From: Sophora flavescens
Lineage: Eukaryota; Streptophyta; Magnoliopsida; Fabales; Fabaceae
DNA length: 64,000 bases
Assembly (NCBI GenBank): GCA_030762895.1
Contig: CM061068.1
Location: forward strand, 40,968,783-41,032,782
Reading direction: 5' to 3'
Made by a program: the position numbers and the translations under genes. This document shows positions 34,464-47,509 of this stretch, piece by piece (position 1 is the stretch's first letter; each line of letters begins with the position of its first letter). The notes beneath the pieces are model-generated. The model searched no databases and was not told the DNA's origin. It saw nothing but the letters and a program-made list of their open reading frames with translations.

Positions 34464-36308
34464 GGTTATGCTACTATATAAATTATTCATACATGGCCAC
34501 ACTAAGAGTGATCATTCTTTGCTTTACTTTCAGGATAGATAACCTTACCTCAGGTATCAGGGAAAAACTTAAATAAAAATACGGAAAAGATTAGTCTGTA
34601 GAGAAACAACCTGCGTAGGCCAATTTTTAGTCATATATAGCATTTTCTAGAGTCCAAAGTAAGCAAGGGTCGAGGATTTTAATACATGGTAAAGAAGGAA
34701 AAGCCTTAAATACAACCACCAATGTTGTCTTTAAGGAGGTTTTCCAGAACCTATGGTAAGTGTTTCAAAATTTATCTATTATTTATTAGGTAGCTTTGAC
34801 ATGTTATTCTCAACCCTCTTTTTTGTACTTTTTGGAAGAACAACTGCAATATTTTTGTCAGCGATTGACATTAAGGATCTAGCTGAAATCGTTAAAGATG
34901 TTCTCAACTTGAGCTCATTGCTGGTTTGTTACATTTTAACCATTTCAATTTTCATCATACTGATACTGAAGGTTAAATTATTTGATTTATCTATCTCAGA
35001 ATAGTTGTATATGTTACTTTTCTAATTTGCTTTTTTGTAGGTGAAGGCATGCTTAGCTAAAGAGTAGCTACTGATGAAGCCCAACACTTTTATATACATA
35101 TTTAAGATTACTCATATTATGATAATGTCTTTGACTGCTATGACTTAATGTTTCTTAGAACAGAAATGAAACATGGCCAACTTGATGATGGGAGAAAATA
35201 TTTTGGTGCATTATTCTTTAGTTTCATTAATGTAAAGTTCAATGAAATGGCTGACTGACTATTCTTAGACTTCATGTTTTCTTCAAGCAGATAGATCTGC
35301 TTTTTAGTTATGGGTTGTCCTTACTCATTACACTTATTGCATTTCATTTTCAATTATTATGGTTACAATTATGACCTTTTCAAAATTAGTATTTCATTTA
35401 CTTCACTACAATCTTTAAATTGTTATTGTTATGATTCTTACAAATACTAAACTAAATATGTGTTGTGTTATTTTGTTGGTTTTAAAACATGCGTAAAAAC
35501 GAATTACAACCGTGTGAAGGCACAAGTAAGATACTAGTTGGATTAAAAGAGATAGCGGTTGACAATCAAATGCTAGTACTAAACATTTTTATTTAAAAAA
35601 ACAAACTTGAAGTTGTCTCAAATAGACTTTGGAAGAGAGAGAAAATGGGGTTTAAAAAGTGGAAAACAATTAAGAATCACTATTTTTTTATGGGAAGAGA
35701 TTGTACGAAGATGAATTCATAAAATAAATAAGAGAGATTATTGCTTTTTTTTCAAATAATCATAATTAATTAGATAGTCAAAATTAATGCAAAATGGGTA
35801 ATTAATGTATATTAACCTATGCAACCTTGCTTAGGATAGAAAAATCGTTTTATGAAATAGATTTTTGCCTCATTAAATGTTAAGATCGGGAAAATGCACA
35901 CATTTATGATTTGTTTGCTTTGTTTTCAATTTTTTGTTTTTCAGAAATAATTATAAAATTATTACATTGTTTTCAATTTGTTTACTGTTTTGATAGATTT
36001 ATATGAGAAATACTAAAATTTGTTTTGTAATTATTTCTGAAAACGGAAAACAAAAACAATAAACTAAAAATAAGACAAACGTACCCTTAACTTTTTACCT
36101 TGGTTTCTAACTGGCAATATTTTGAATCATTAAAAGCTCTCTTTGAAAACACAAAGATCACATAACATTTTTATCATATCTAATTCAAAGAGCTTTAGCA
36201 CGAAATTCTTAAAACACCTTATCACTAGTCCCTATTCGATCAATTATTGGTTTGCTTAAGAGTGTGAGTAGTTTGCTGGCCATGGTTTGCTTGAAGGGTC
36301 TGAGATTG
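34464..36308. other. No convincing gene
   Basis: AT-rich. A piece at about 34686-34752 followed by GTAAGTG, and one at 34850-34925, look faintly exon-like, but I recognise no protein and the open frame spanning 34753-35004 starts inside the candidate intron. Treated as unassigned. Confidence 0.35.
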
Positions 36309-37139
36309 GTTTTGCATAGGGATGTAAATGGGGCGGGGTGAGTACAGGTAGTAGCTCCCCACTATTTGTCCCGTTGGATGAATTTTGTACTCGTCTCTGT
36401 CTCATATCCTCATCTGGTATCCATCTTGCGGATTTTAAGCAAATTTATTAATATTTGCAGGTATCTATGGATATTCAAATACCTGATAATTTTTTTTATT
36501 CACACATGAAATTCAGACTAATTCTACCAATCAGACTTGATTTGAGTTCATTGCTACTACAAGAAAGTGTTATGTGCTTGAAAAGTATTATAATAAATAT
36601 GCTAAACAAAATGATATGTAAACAGTATAATCATGCATGTCATGAAAGGGGAAAGGGGATTGACAATGATAGGGTTTGGGTGGTGTGACTTCCAAATTTC
36701 AAAAACAAAATAAGGATACATCACTACAAAAAAAGGTTATTTAGCGACCGAAAATAGTGACCGAATTTGTTGGTTGCTGTTTGCGACCGAAATGGCGACC
36801 GATTGTAGGATCTAAATCAAACACTGATTAGAGTTGATATTGCGACCGAAATAGAGCGTAGCAGAGTTATCGGTCTCTATTTCGGTCGCAAAATAAAGGA
36901 AAGTAGAAGTAAAAAATTTATGACTTTTTAGCGACCGAAATGGCGACCGAGTTAAATGCAACGGTTAAATTGTATTTATCTTTGTGACCGATATTAAATC
37001 GGTCGCTAAACGGCGGGTAAAAAATTAAAATAGAGCGTGTTAGCGACCGAATTTTAAATCGGTCGCTAAATTTATGAATTCAAATTTCAAATCAACCCGT
37101 TTAGAGACCGAAATAGCGACCAAATGTTTCAGTCGCTAA

Positions 37140-37445
37140 TATTAAAATTCCTAAATCCACCAGAACCCCCCTTTCTTCCCCATTCACGAAACTTCTCTCT
37201 CTCTCACTCATTCTCTCTTCCTCGCGAGCTCCGACTACCAGCCTCCAGCCACCGCGTCAGGTAAGCTTTCTCCCTCTCCGTTTCTCTCTCTCTCTCTCTC
37301 ACCATCTCTGTCTCTGTCTCTCTCTCTCTCCGTCTCTAACTGTTTCTCTCTCTCTTAGGTCCGTCTTCCTCCGCACGTCCAGAGCAGCGCCACCATCGGC
37401 ACCACCAGAGCAGCACCACCGTTACCCACCGCAGCACAGTAAGTC
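37140..37445 (+). promoter_or_regulatory. Probable leader region of the CACTA genes
   Basis: CT-rich tracts (TCTCTCTCTC at 37194-37215 and 37280-37360) and exon-like pieces with CAG/GTAAGC at about 37258-37266 and CAG/TAAGTC near 37440. The position right after the subterminal repeats fits the transcription start and first non-coding exons. No promoter box is clear. Confidence 0.4.
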
Positions 37446-40112
37446 TTCTTCCCTTTGTCAAAATCAAATTATAATTCTCTGCTTACCTCAGTCTCACATA
37501 ATCTTGATCACAATTTTCATACTATGTTGGTAGATTTGGATTCTTCTTTGGTTTTTGGCATTTTTATATGGTAAATCTAATTGTTGTTTTATAAATACAT
37601 GCCATAAATTGAGGTTAAAAGTATTTTCATGTTCTAATTGTCTTATCTCTAAAATATTGTAACAAAACATACAAAGTACCATGGGTCCTTTTCTTCACCA
37701 TTTTAGAACACTTGTTGCATCTATGATAAAACCAATTATAGTCCTCAATAATCTCGTGAATTGCTGCAAGTGTTGTTACCCTTCTAGGCTATTGAAATCA
37801 AAGTAAGTGATCAACGAATGTAGATGAGAAATTTTGTTTAACAAAACTGAAAAAACAGGTATAATTTGTAACCTGCTTTGATTCTCTGATTTCAATTAGA
37901 GTTTTTCTGAAATTAGGATCACAAAGGATATTCTTAGATGAGTTCCTACTTTGAAATGTAAGTTGACTTGTGGATTGTGTTGCACCGAAACATTGATTGG
38001 AATGGCTACAAATATATAAAGTAAAAGTAATATTTTTTTTAATAAGAAATGTATAGAAAGAATAAAACTGATATGTACAAAAATTAAACTTGAGGCATAC
38101 ATATTCATCAATGCAGCTGCCTCTGGTATAGCTGGATTCATCAGGACTTTTATTGTGTTCCATGAAGTAATGAGTGAGTTATGGCCTATAAATTTTTTGA
38201 TGAGTTGAATTTTTTATAACAAATAAAATATAAATTAAAGGAATGATATATGTTTAAAGCAGTATAAAAGATTAGAATAAGTAGAAATTAGAAATAAATG
38301 TTAATAATGGTGAAGGAATTATTTTTATAATAAATACCTCTATAATGAGTGATTCGGGCAAGTTGCAAAACTACCACTTTAAGTTGGTTATTTCATCCAC
38401 AGTTGGCAAATTATATACTCTAGAATCATTGTTCCTCTTTCTAATCAACCTCAATTTCAAGTTAGGAACTTGTTGGCCAGCAAGCCTATCTCTTGTCATT
38501 CTGAAGACTTTGGCTATATGATTATAGGAATCAAACCATATCCCATCTTTCCAAAATCAAGACGTTCAATGGCAGTGGGTTCCATGAGTTGTGGAAGAGA
38601 GGAGGAGTTTCAGTTTCCTGAATAGGAAATATTTTGTTGGTGTTGCTTTGTCTTTATACATAAATAAGATAAAGGATGATATGATATGTTATTTTAATGC
38701 AATAAAAAAAGAAAAAGAAAAGTCTAAGCTATAGAATTTGATAAATGGATAAAATAATATATACACTTGGGAGGAGAGAGAAGGGGATAAGGTTGTGAGT
38801 GGGAATGATGGCACGGCAGATAGGGAGAGATGGCTTGAGAAGAAGAGAGAGGGATATGGGCATCTGTGTCATCAATGAATGAGATTAACCAAACCATTTT
38901 TGTGTTTCACTGTTTTTTTTTAATAAGCAGTTGCAGTACCATGATAACTTCCCAACTCTGCATAGATCCAAAAGTAAATTATAACTCTTTTAAGTGAAAA
39001 TCTCAATATGAAATTTAGTTTTTAAAAATATATATCAAATTAGTATAAGGTTAAAGTAATATTATCAAATGTTGTCATTTCAGCTCTAACACGATTATTT
39101 TTATTTATGCATTATAGGTCCTTGTCTGATCTTCGTTGTCTGCGGCTCCTCCCTTATCCTTACTTGGTTTTGCTTTGTCGAATAGGTAAGTTCTCTCAAT
39201 ACTCTCTTTTAAGGTTTTACTTTGTCTAATAGGTACTGATATGTGTGGTGCTTCTAATGTATTATGTGAATTATTGTGTTGTTTGGTAGTGGAGAGATGA
39301 GCTCAATAGGATGTGATCTTGTCTGATTGTATGCTGATAATTTAATGTTTATGCATGTGTTTGTCAATATATGTTGTTTGTTAGTGGAGAACAGAGCTCA
39401 ATAGGACGTGATCCTGTCCGAAAGGCGGGATGCTGGTTGTGTGCTGATAATTTAGAAATTATGCATGTGTTTGACAATTAACTGCTACTTGTTAGTGGAG
39501 AGCGGAGCTCAATAGGATGTTTGCTACAATATTTTATCTAAGTTTGTATTGATTTACGCTGCAATTTATATAAGCTCAACAATGTTGCAATATTTATAGG
39601 TTAATGGTTTTATTTTCTGTTAGAGTTAATAATTAATTTACGAAAGCCTTAGTTTCCTATTTGAGATTCAATATTAATGAGCATGCGTAACTTATCAAGG
39701 TATGCATGCTCATTGTATTGAATATTGAATTGTCCAAGTGGGATAGTTTGGGAAAAACTTTTTCACACTCGTACAATAGTCATTTCCATGTTCAAATGCC
39801 TTATATATATACTTGTTGAAATCTCGGTCTGATGCATTTCCTTTTGTTCTCCTGGTGCATACTTGATCGCGGTGATGCTCACCGTGCTCGAGTCGTGTAC
39901 TTGGAGACCGATGGGAAATGATGTCGAAATTTTGTTAAGCATAAGGTATTTGAATAAGGGAATAACTATTATTAGCCGAGTGTGGTAAATGTTTCTTCTC
40001 GAATGGGATAGGTTCATACCTTGTCATAAGAACGATATTGATGGAGTTATTGGAATGCACCGTAATATATAAATGTTATTGTAGGATTGGTCAGGCTATT
40101 TAATTGCCAGCA
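37446..40112 (+). other. Presumed long introns of the CACTA gene
   Basis: No coding sequence is supported. At 39180-39530 a unit with GTGGAGAGATGAGCTCAATAGG is repeated three times at about 100-bp spacing. Sequence at 39650-40060 (TTAATGAGCATGCGTAAC, GTTTCTTCTCGAATGGGATAGG) resembles 24040-24430 in the other CACTA, so the two elements share ancestry upstream of the transposase start. Confidence 0.45.
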
Positions 40113-43100
40113 ATGGATATTCCGGAGAATCGGAAATGGATGATCGTAGGTTGGATCGGAATAAACATCTTAGGGAAGAGTATAGAGTTGGAGTGGGTGA
40201 GTTTATAGAGTTTGTTGTTAGCCAGGAGAGATTTATATGGTTGGGCGGTGATAATTTGACGTGTCCTTGCAAAAGATGCAAGTGCCAATCTTTCAAAAGC
40301 GTGGATGGAGTTGTGGTCGATCTTTATGAGAAGGGCTTCATGCCTGATTACTATTGGTGGAGTAACCATGGTGAGACGTTGCCTGATTTAAACCCGATTG
40401 TGTTTGAAGGTTCGTACTATGGAAGTGGTGACCGGAGGGAAGAATTGAATCCATACGAGCAGATGATAATGGATCATGCTGGACCATCGGTTGGTGTTGT
40501 ACTAGAAGAAGATGGGGGAGAAGATGGTGGAATGGGTTCCCAATACATAGAGGAGAATCCGAATCCCGAAGCTCAAAGATTCTATGATATCTTTGAGTCT
40601 TTGCATGATCTCCATTGTGGGAAGGATGTCAGGAGTACACGGAGTTGTCGATGTGCATGGAATGGTTGAGTATCAAATCTGACTACAATATGTAAGAAGG
40701 CTGTTTTAATCGCCTTACCAGGTCAGTGTCCAAGGCGTTGCCAGAAGACAATCGGATGCCTACTAGTTTTTATCATGCTAAGAAGTCTGTGGAAAATTTG
40801 GGTCTGGGGTGTTTGAAAATTTATTGTTGCCCGAATGGATGTATGTTGTACTATAAGGATGATTCAGCGGAAAGCATAACATGTTGTCGATTTTGTGGTG
40901 CGGATCGGTATAAGACAACCACTAGGATGGGCATTGAGAAGAAGAGGTCGCTAAAAAAGATGTGGTACTTTCCGCTCGTGCCAAGACTTACAATATGTAT
41001 GGAGCGATCGAAGACATTCATGCTTAAAAACAGTCGAAAGATCTCATATTTTGATTGTCATCGTCAGTTCCTTCCGAGAAGATCATCCTTATAGGCGGAA
41101 CAAGAATGCATTCAAGAAGCGTTGTGCGGAGACAACACCGCCTCCACCACGTTTGACTAGTCCTAACGTATGGCGCAGAGTACAGTACTTACCGATCGTC
41201 CATGAATCCCAAGGAGAACATATTCCTGATTATGGCGTCAACCATTATTGGACAAAACAAAGTATATTTTGGAGGTTGCCGTATTGGAGGACGCGGACTA
41301 CTCCGTCACAACATTGATGTCATGCATCTTGAGAGGAATGTGTTTTTGAATGTGTTTGACACTGTGATGGACATCAAGGGGAGGACAAAGGATACAAATA
41401 AAGCCCGATTGGATCTGACTGAAATTTGTAATCGAAAGGAGCTTGAGTTGCAGGACGGTGGTCGTGGCAGACTTATCAAACCGAAGGCAAGTTATACACT
41501 AAGTAAAACACAGAAAAGTGGTCATGCAGTAAGTGGGTTAAAGAACTAAAGTTACCAGATGGGTATGCTTCCAATCTGGGTAGATGTGTTGACATTAAGG
41601 AAGCAAAGTTACATGGAATGAAGAGTCATGATTGCCACGTGTTCATGCAACGGTTGCTTCCAATTGCGTTCGACGCATTACCGAAGCAAATTTGGAACTC
41701 ACTTGTTGAGCTTATACACTTTTTTAGGGAGCTTACATCGACAACACTAAATGTGAATCAATTAAAGGATATGGAAGTCAACATACCCATTTTGTTATGG
41801 AAGCTAGAGCAAATCTTCCCGCCGAGTTTCTTTGATTCCATGGAACACCTGCCAGTTCATCTACCTTACGAAACAAGAGTTGGTGGCCCAGTCCAATACC
41901 GCTGGATGTATCCATTTGAGAGGTGAACAACATCAACTATTTTACTTAATACATATGAAATTCATGAGCACGAAATCGTAGTTTAGCTTTCCCTAAAACT
42001 AGTAATTATTTGTATGTATCCCTCTTTAATAGGTTCCTGCACGACAAGGCACGAGTGGAGGGTTCCATTTGTGAAGCATACTTAGTAGAGGAAAGCTAGT
42101 TATACACTAAGCAAAACACAGAAAGTGGCCGTCTGTAAGTGGGTTAAAGAACTAAAGTTACCAGATGGGTATGCTTCCAATCTGGGTAGATGTGTTGACA
42201 TTAAGGAAGCAAAGTTACATGGAATGAAGAGTCATGATTACCACGTGTTCATGCAACGGTTTCTTCCAATTGCGTTCGACGCATTACCGAAGCAAATTTG
42301 GAACCCACTTGTTGAGATTAGCCACTTTTTTAGGGAGATTACATCGACAACACTAAATGTGAATCAATTAAAGGATATGGAAGTCAAGATACCCGTTTTG
42401 TTATGTAAGCTGGAGCAAATCTTCCCGCCGAGTTTCTTTGATTCCATGGAACACCTGCCAGTTCATCTACCTTACGAAAAAAGAGTTGGTGGCCCAGTCC
42501 AATACCGCTGGATGTATCCATTTGAGAGGTAAACAACATCAACTATTTTACTTAATACATATCAAATTCACGAACACGAAATCGTAGTTTAGCTTTCCCT
42601 AAAACTAGTAATTATTTGTATGTATCCCTCTTTAATAGGTTCCCGCACTCCCTTAAACACAAAGTCAAGAACAAGGCACGAGTGGAGGGTTCCATTTGTG
42701 AAGCATACTTAGTAGAGGAGACTTACACTTTTGCCTCTTATTACTATCCGGACGAAGTTAACACGAGAAGGACAAGGATGCCTAGAAACGTTGATTCGGG
42801 CGAAGGAAGTTCAACTAGTCCTCCTATATCAATATTCAACTATCCAGGCAGATTTAGTGGCAAACCAAAAGGATATTTCTTGGAGCAGCGTGACATTAAT
42901 GCTGCTCATCTGTATATCCTTCAAAATTGTGAAGAGGTGGCGCCATATTTAGAGTAAGTTTCTACAATGTCTTTTATAAATTCAATTGACATTTATGATT
43001 ATTAATCGTCCTGCTGTTAATCTCACATATGTAGGATGTACGGCAATTTTCTAAGGGATCTCCAACCTGACATTTCAAACGATCAGGTTGATCGAGAAAT

Positions 43101-43939
43101 TACTTCTCACTTTACTACGTGGTTTAGTAAATATGTAGGTTAAGCATCTTCATTTGTTGCAATACATTTTATCTCCTTAAATATATAGCATGTATAAGAA
43201 TAATATAATATTTGATTTTTTAGGTACTAGATCCAGAAAACAATGTTCAAAATCCATCGCTGACAAATTTAACAGATGGGTTACATCATGGAATACTTAT
43301 ATTGTAAATGGATATAAATTTAACACAAAAACATGGAATGAAGGAATGCAGTCGTGTAACTATGGTGTTTGTGTGCGAGCCACTGATGGCAATGTAGAGG
43401 ATTATTTCTATGGGGTTCTAACTAACATCATTGAACTCGATTATACCGGTTTCCCCGTGATGAAGTTAGTTATCTTCAAGTGTGATTGGTTTGATCCTAC
43501 TCTTGATGTAGGGTCAAAAATCGATAAAAAATATGGTATTGTTCAAGTTAGACTGTCTCGAAGGTATAATAAGGCATATGACCCATTCATTTTTTCACAA
43601 CTGGCATATCAGGTTTACTACTCGCCATATCCCGAAGGACATCAAGGCTGGTTGGGTGTTATTAAGATAAAGGCTCGCAGTATAATTACTGATAATGTAA
43701 TCAACCAGTCTGAAAAAGATGCTCCATTCCAAGATGATGAGTTTTCAAGACCCCACGTACCGTTGCAAATTACGCCGGACATTATTGTTAATTCTCTAGC
43801 GGACATTTCCGGAAATGGGGAAGAAGTTGAAAGAGAGTTAATGGATCAATCCGAGTTGGACGCATCTAGCGAAGGCACATTCCGATCAAGTGAGATTGAT
43901 GAGAGTGAGGGTGAATTTAGTGACGGAGATTCTACTCAG
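40113..43939 (+). pseudogene. TNP2-like transposase with core deletion and tandem duplication
   Basis: Starts MDIPENRKWM, then a frameshift near 40140 leads into the transposase-associated domain (YRVGVGEFIEFV, CPCKRCKC). After SFYHAKKSVENLGLG and the CCPNGCMLYYKDD/CCRFCGADRYK region, LVPRL is followed almost at once (about 41000-41050) by a segment near FDCHRQFLP, so most of the catalytic Transposase_21 core is missing. HNIDVMHLERNVFLNVFDTV and DUF4218 follow, the latter twice because of a 608-bp direct duplication (41490-42097, 42098-42715). The DUF4216 part is intact in 43190-43939. It cannot make an active transposase. Confidence 0.87.
41490..42715 (+). repeat. Direct 608-bp duplication inside the transposase gene
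   Basis: Two adjacent copies, each beginning AGTTATACACTAAG and containing the DUF4218 exon, an intron and the start of the next exon. The first copy lacks about 23 bp near 42035 that are present in the second (TCCCTTAAACACAAAG and neighbours). They differ at a handful of codons, so the duplication is not brand new. Confidence 0.85.
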
Positions 43940-44046
43940 GTAATTTATTTATATCTTAATTCATTGTGTAAATGTCATTCTACTTTGGTAATTTATTTTT
44001 GTATTATTTACACTGTTGTGTAATCATCTTTTCATTTTTTACATAG

Positions 44047-45838
44047 ATGGCAGATTCCTCTAGAGGTAGGGGTCGTCGTGGAGGTCGTGGCAGAGGTCGT
44101 GCTGCGAGAGTCCCTTCGTCGGTCGACCCACAACCTTTAGATCGAGACCACCCTACCAGCACCTCTATGGACGGGACACCTCAGGGTGATGGAGTTGCAC
44201 CCCCTACCCAGCCTCATGTGGTCGGGACACAGGCTGCACCCTCATCATCCACACCTATGACAGGACCATCATCATCATCGGGACAGGAGAGTCGTGGTCC
44301 ATCCGACATGAGGATTTTTCTTATCCCCAGGGGGATAAAGAGTAAGCTAATTTAATTTTTAAATATATATAAAGTCGTTAATTTCTATTTACTTGTTATT
44401 TTAATTTATTTATAACATTTATTAATGCTCTAATTTTGCTGCAGCTTTCTGCCCGCGAAAGGTCCTTCTGATTCGATATCGAAGATCCTGCGACGCAAGT
44501 TTGATGGTTCATGGCCTACATGGAAGGCCATCCCAGGGGGCCATAGGGATCAGTTATTTCTAGAGTTTAAGGTAACAATTTATTAAGTTATTTAAATTAA
44601 ATTTACATTATATATATATACACACACGAATTTCCTAACAACTGTACGTTGCAGAAAGAGTATAGATGGGACGTAGCTTTAGAGGGTCTCGTCAGGGACA
44701 TATTTGAGCATAAATGCTCACTGGTCATGAAGAATCTGACAAACAAGCTGAGGAAGGGTAAGAATAAGGGGAAGTGGGTGGATCCTGAGATCAGGAGGCA
44801 GCTGGACCAAGATCTTGGGCTACTGAGAAGTTCCAGGAGATCCGGGCCACAGCTCGGTGTAATCGAGCTTCCGATGGTGGCGCATGTGCTTGGACCGGCG
44901 GGTCTAAATCAGCCGCCGCCCACTACGACGAGCTGGTAATACATTAAACTTTTGACTTATATTACTATTTAATTAATTAGTTTTCATTTTTAATTATTCT
45001 TATGAATTTAAGATTATATTTTTCTGTGCAGAAAGCACGAAACAAATGACCCCTCACTGCTATGGAGTTGATGGAGAGGACAAAGAAGTTGAAGTCGGGG
45101 ACATGGGTCAACGGCAAGGCCCGTAACTATGCTGTAAGAAAAAAACAATTTAGTGTTTACTTGTAATTTATTATAAATGATTTGTTAATATTGATTATAA
45201 TTTTAACTAAATCTCTTCAACTATACTTTGTAGGTAGGCTTCAACGAGAAGAAGGACGATGCCATATCACGTGCCTCACAGTCACAAGATGAGGCCTTGA
45301 CTGGTGATGGGCCCAGCTCTCCTATCTCCATCGACGATAATGCCATTTATTTGGAGGTCGTCGGGGCGGGAACAAGAAGGGGCACGTGTATGGCCTCGGA
45401 CACACTGGGAGGCGAGTTTATCTCTTCATCATCCAAGACGCCCGCTGCTCCTTCCTACGCCGATACCGTCCCTCGGGAGCAGTTCAACCAAATGCGAGAC
45501 ACCATCACGCAGTGAACGCGGAACTTCGGGAGAAGAGCGAGAGAGAGCAGAGATGGCGAACCATATTGCACGATTGACTCGAGAACAGCAATAAATGGTG
45601 ATCTGAGGCGAGCATCGAGCAGGGCCAGACATTGCGGCTGGTGTTGGAGAAGATGAGGATCTAGACTCCAGTTGCTCAGGGTGATGCTCTGACGGTTGTG
45701 CCGCCTGCTGTCGCTCCTCCCGGTTCCACCGCCTCATCGATGCTGCTCTCTACTGCAGAGGACGATCAGATAGCAGACGTCGGTGGTACGGACGTTGAGG
45801 ATGATTGTATTCCTCCATCTCCCCCTTATCATGACTGA
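44047..45838 (+). CDS. TNPA-like (Ptta/En/Spm) DNA-binding protein gene
   Basis: Exon 1 starts ATG right after an AG acceptor and encodes an RGRGRRGGRGRGR basic stretch (44047-44343). Further exons, at about 44444-44571, 44654-44936, 45031-45133 and 45235-45837, read FDGSWPTWKAIPGGHRDQLF, YRWDVALEGLVRDIFEHKC, ELMERTKKLKSGTWVNGKA and then a Ser/Pro-rich tail ending PPSPPYHD. This is the family that binds subterminal repeats in En/Spm. At least one stop (45512-45514) appears in the tail if read in the first frame, and a shift would be needed to reach the natural end, so it may be damaged. Confidence 0.65.
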
Positions 45839-46711
45839 TTTTTTTTTGTCATATTTTTGACTTTAAACGATTCGTGTACGACACTTTGGATTATTTTTTT
45901 ATATATATATTCATTATTTCTTATGATTGTATATTTCATTAGTAATTTGGTGTGTTTTATTAGTATTTTTGCTAAACTTAAAAAAAAAAAAAAAATTTAT
46001 TATTTTAAAAAATAAATTTTAAAAAAAATAATAAAAACCAGTTTAGCCACCGAATTAGAAACCAATAATTTGGTCGCTAAACTTTAGTTACCATTTACGA
46101 ATTGTGGTCTAGTGACCGAAAATCCGCTAATATAGGTTAACAGTAACCAACATTAGCGACCGAACTAGCGATTGATAATCGGTCGCTACAAATGGTTACC
46201 CAAACAATGCGACCATCTGTGTAGCGACCGTTTTTTATTATTTAGCGACCGAAATTACGGTCGCCATCTAGCGACCGAATTATTATTTCGGTCTCTAAAA
46301 GTTTAGCGACCAGGTTATTGGCCACCACCATGAATCGGTCGCTAATTCGGTCGCTAACTTAAATAGCGATCGAATTAAAAAGTTTAGCGACCGAATATGT
46401 CGGTCGCTAAACAGTTCTTTTTTTGTAGTGCATAAAAAATTAGAGTATTTGGTTTATATATGTAAAGGAATATTTTATTAATGTTACCACAATGGGCATC
46501 CGCGGATATGAATAATATACTAACTGTCCTCGCCCCATTAATAAGCGGGTAGAGAAAATACCCGTTTATTTTATCCTCGGATACTCATTAAGATATCAAT
46601 TTTCTATCCGTCGTAGATATTATTAGCGGATATTCGTGGGGGTATCAATTTTCTATCCGTCGTAGATATTATCAGCGGATATCCGGGAGGAATTTACATC
46701 ATAGTTTTGCA

Positions 46712-46831
46712 TGTGCATTAATTGACTTTCATTTCTCTCAGATGGAACATACATCAGTCAAAAAAAAAACAGATGGAACGATACAAAGGGAAAGCCCTTT
46801 ATTGCACTAGTGTCAACCATGGTTGCAGTAT
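46712..46831. other. Short flank between elements
   Basis: Unique-looking sequence. Contains CACTAGTG at 46805-46812, only 27 bp before the next CACTA terminus. Confidence 0.4.
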
Positions 46832-47198
46832 CACTAGTGGAAAATATACATTAGACGGTAAAGGTTTACGTCAGTTAACCAAAAGCTAGACGTTAAAAAG
46901 GAGGTGGTGGCAGTTTTGTAAATATCAAACTTAATTAATTCAATTTTAACGTCAGTTGTTTTAAGGACTGACGTTAAAAGTGAAGTGACGCACTTTTAAC
47001 GTCAGTTCTTTCATCAACAGACGTTAAAGGTTATTTTAATAATTTTTTTTATCTATTATACGTACCCTTCCCATTGCCTTCCTCAAAGTTTCAGTTTCAC
47101 AATTGCTTTGATGTTTTGTGTTTCTATTTTGAAAACTAAAATATATATGCGAAGTATAAGTTGATTCAATAACCCAAACCGGATCTCATTCATTGAAA

Positions 47199-47294
47199 GG
47201 GTTTAAAATCCTTTAAAATCCTATAAAAAGTTACATTGATAGGGTTTAAAATCCTATAAAAAGTTACATTGAAAGGGTTTAAAATCCTAAACAT
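47199..47294. repeat. Short tandem repeat, about 37 bp unit
   Basis: Two to three copies of GGGTTTAAAATCCTATAAAA followed by AGTTACATTGA within the left arm of the fourth CACTA. Confidence 0.7.
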
Positions 47295-47509
47295 TTTGTT
47301 GAGGGGCTTCGTTCCCTTCACGGGTGAGCAAGAGAGGAGAGTCGAGCGACCGAGTTTTCCAAAGTGACTGAGCAAGGGTGCACCCGATCTGTTTCAGTCT
47401 TGGAACAATCATTTGCTTCCAAAGGCGACGTTAAGTCTGTAGCTAGCTCGCCGATTCTCCAGAAAGATGATAAGGTGAGTTACTCACACTCTGTGATTTA
47501 CACAACCTT

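Larger units (their letters stand above)
36722..46430 (+). mobile_element. Complete CACTA element, GCGACCG family
   Basis: Starts CACTACAAAAAAAGG and ends TTTTTTTGTAGTG, with a 3-bp duplication CAT (36719-36721, 46431-46433). Length 9709 bp. Subterminal words TTAGCGACCGA/TCGGTCGCTAA fill 36740-37140 and 46040-46420. It carries a TNP2-like pseudogene and a TNPA-like gene, both plus strand. Both termini are intact, so it could still be moved if a related transposase were supplied. Confidence 0.9.
36317..46703. mobile_element. hAT-like non-autonomous element split by a CACTA
   Basis: The left part 36317-36721 starts TAGGGATGTAAAT; the right part 46434-46703 ends ATTTACATCATA. Both are flanked by a perfect 8-bp duplication GTTTTGCA (36309-36316, 46704-46711), the hAT signature. 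Without the inserted CACTA and its 3-bp duplication it would be 675 bp. It has no transposase. Confidence 0.75.

Noticed and set aside
34753..35004. Membrane-like 83-codon frame
   Set aside because: Hydrophobicity follows from AT-rich sequence; it begins at a probable splice donor and matches nothing.
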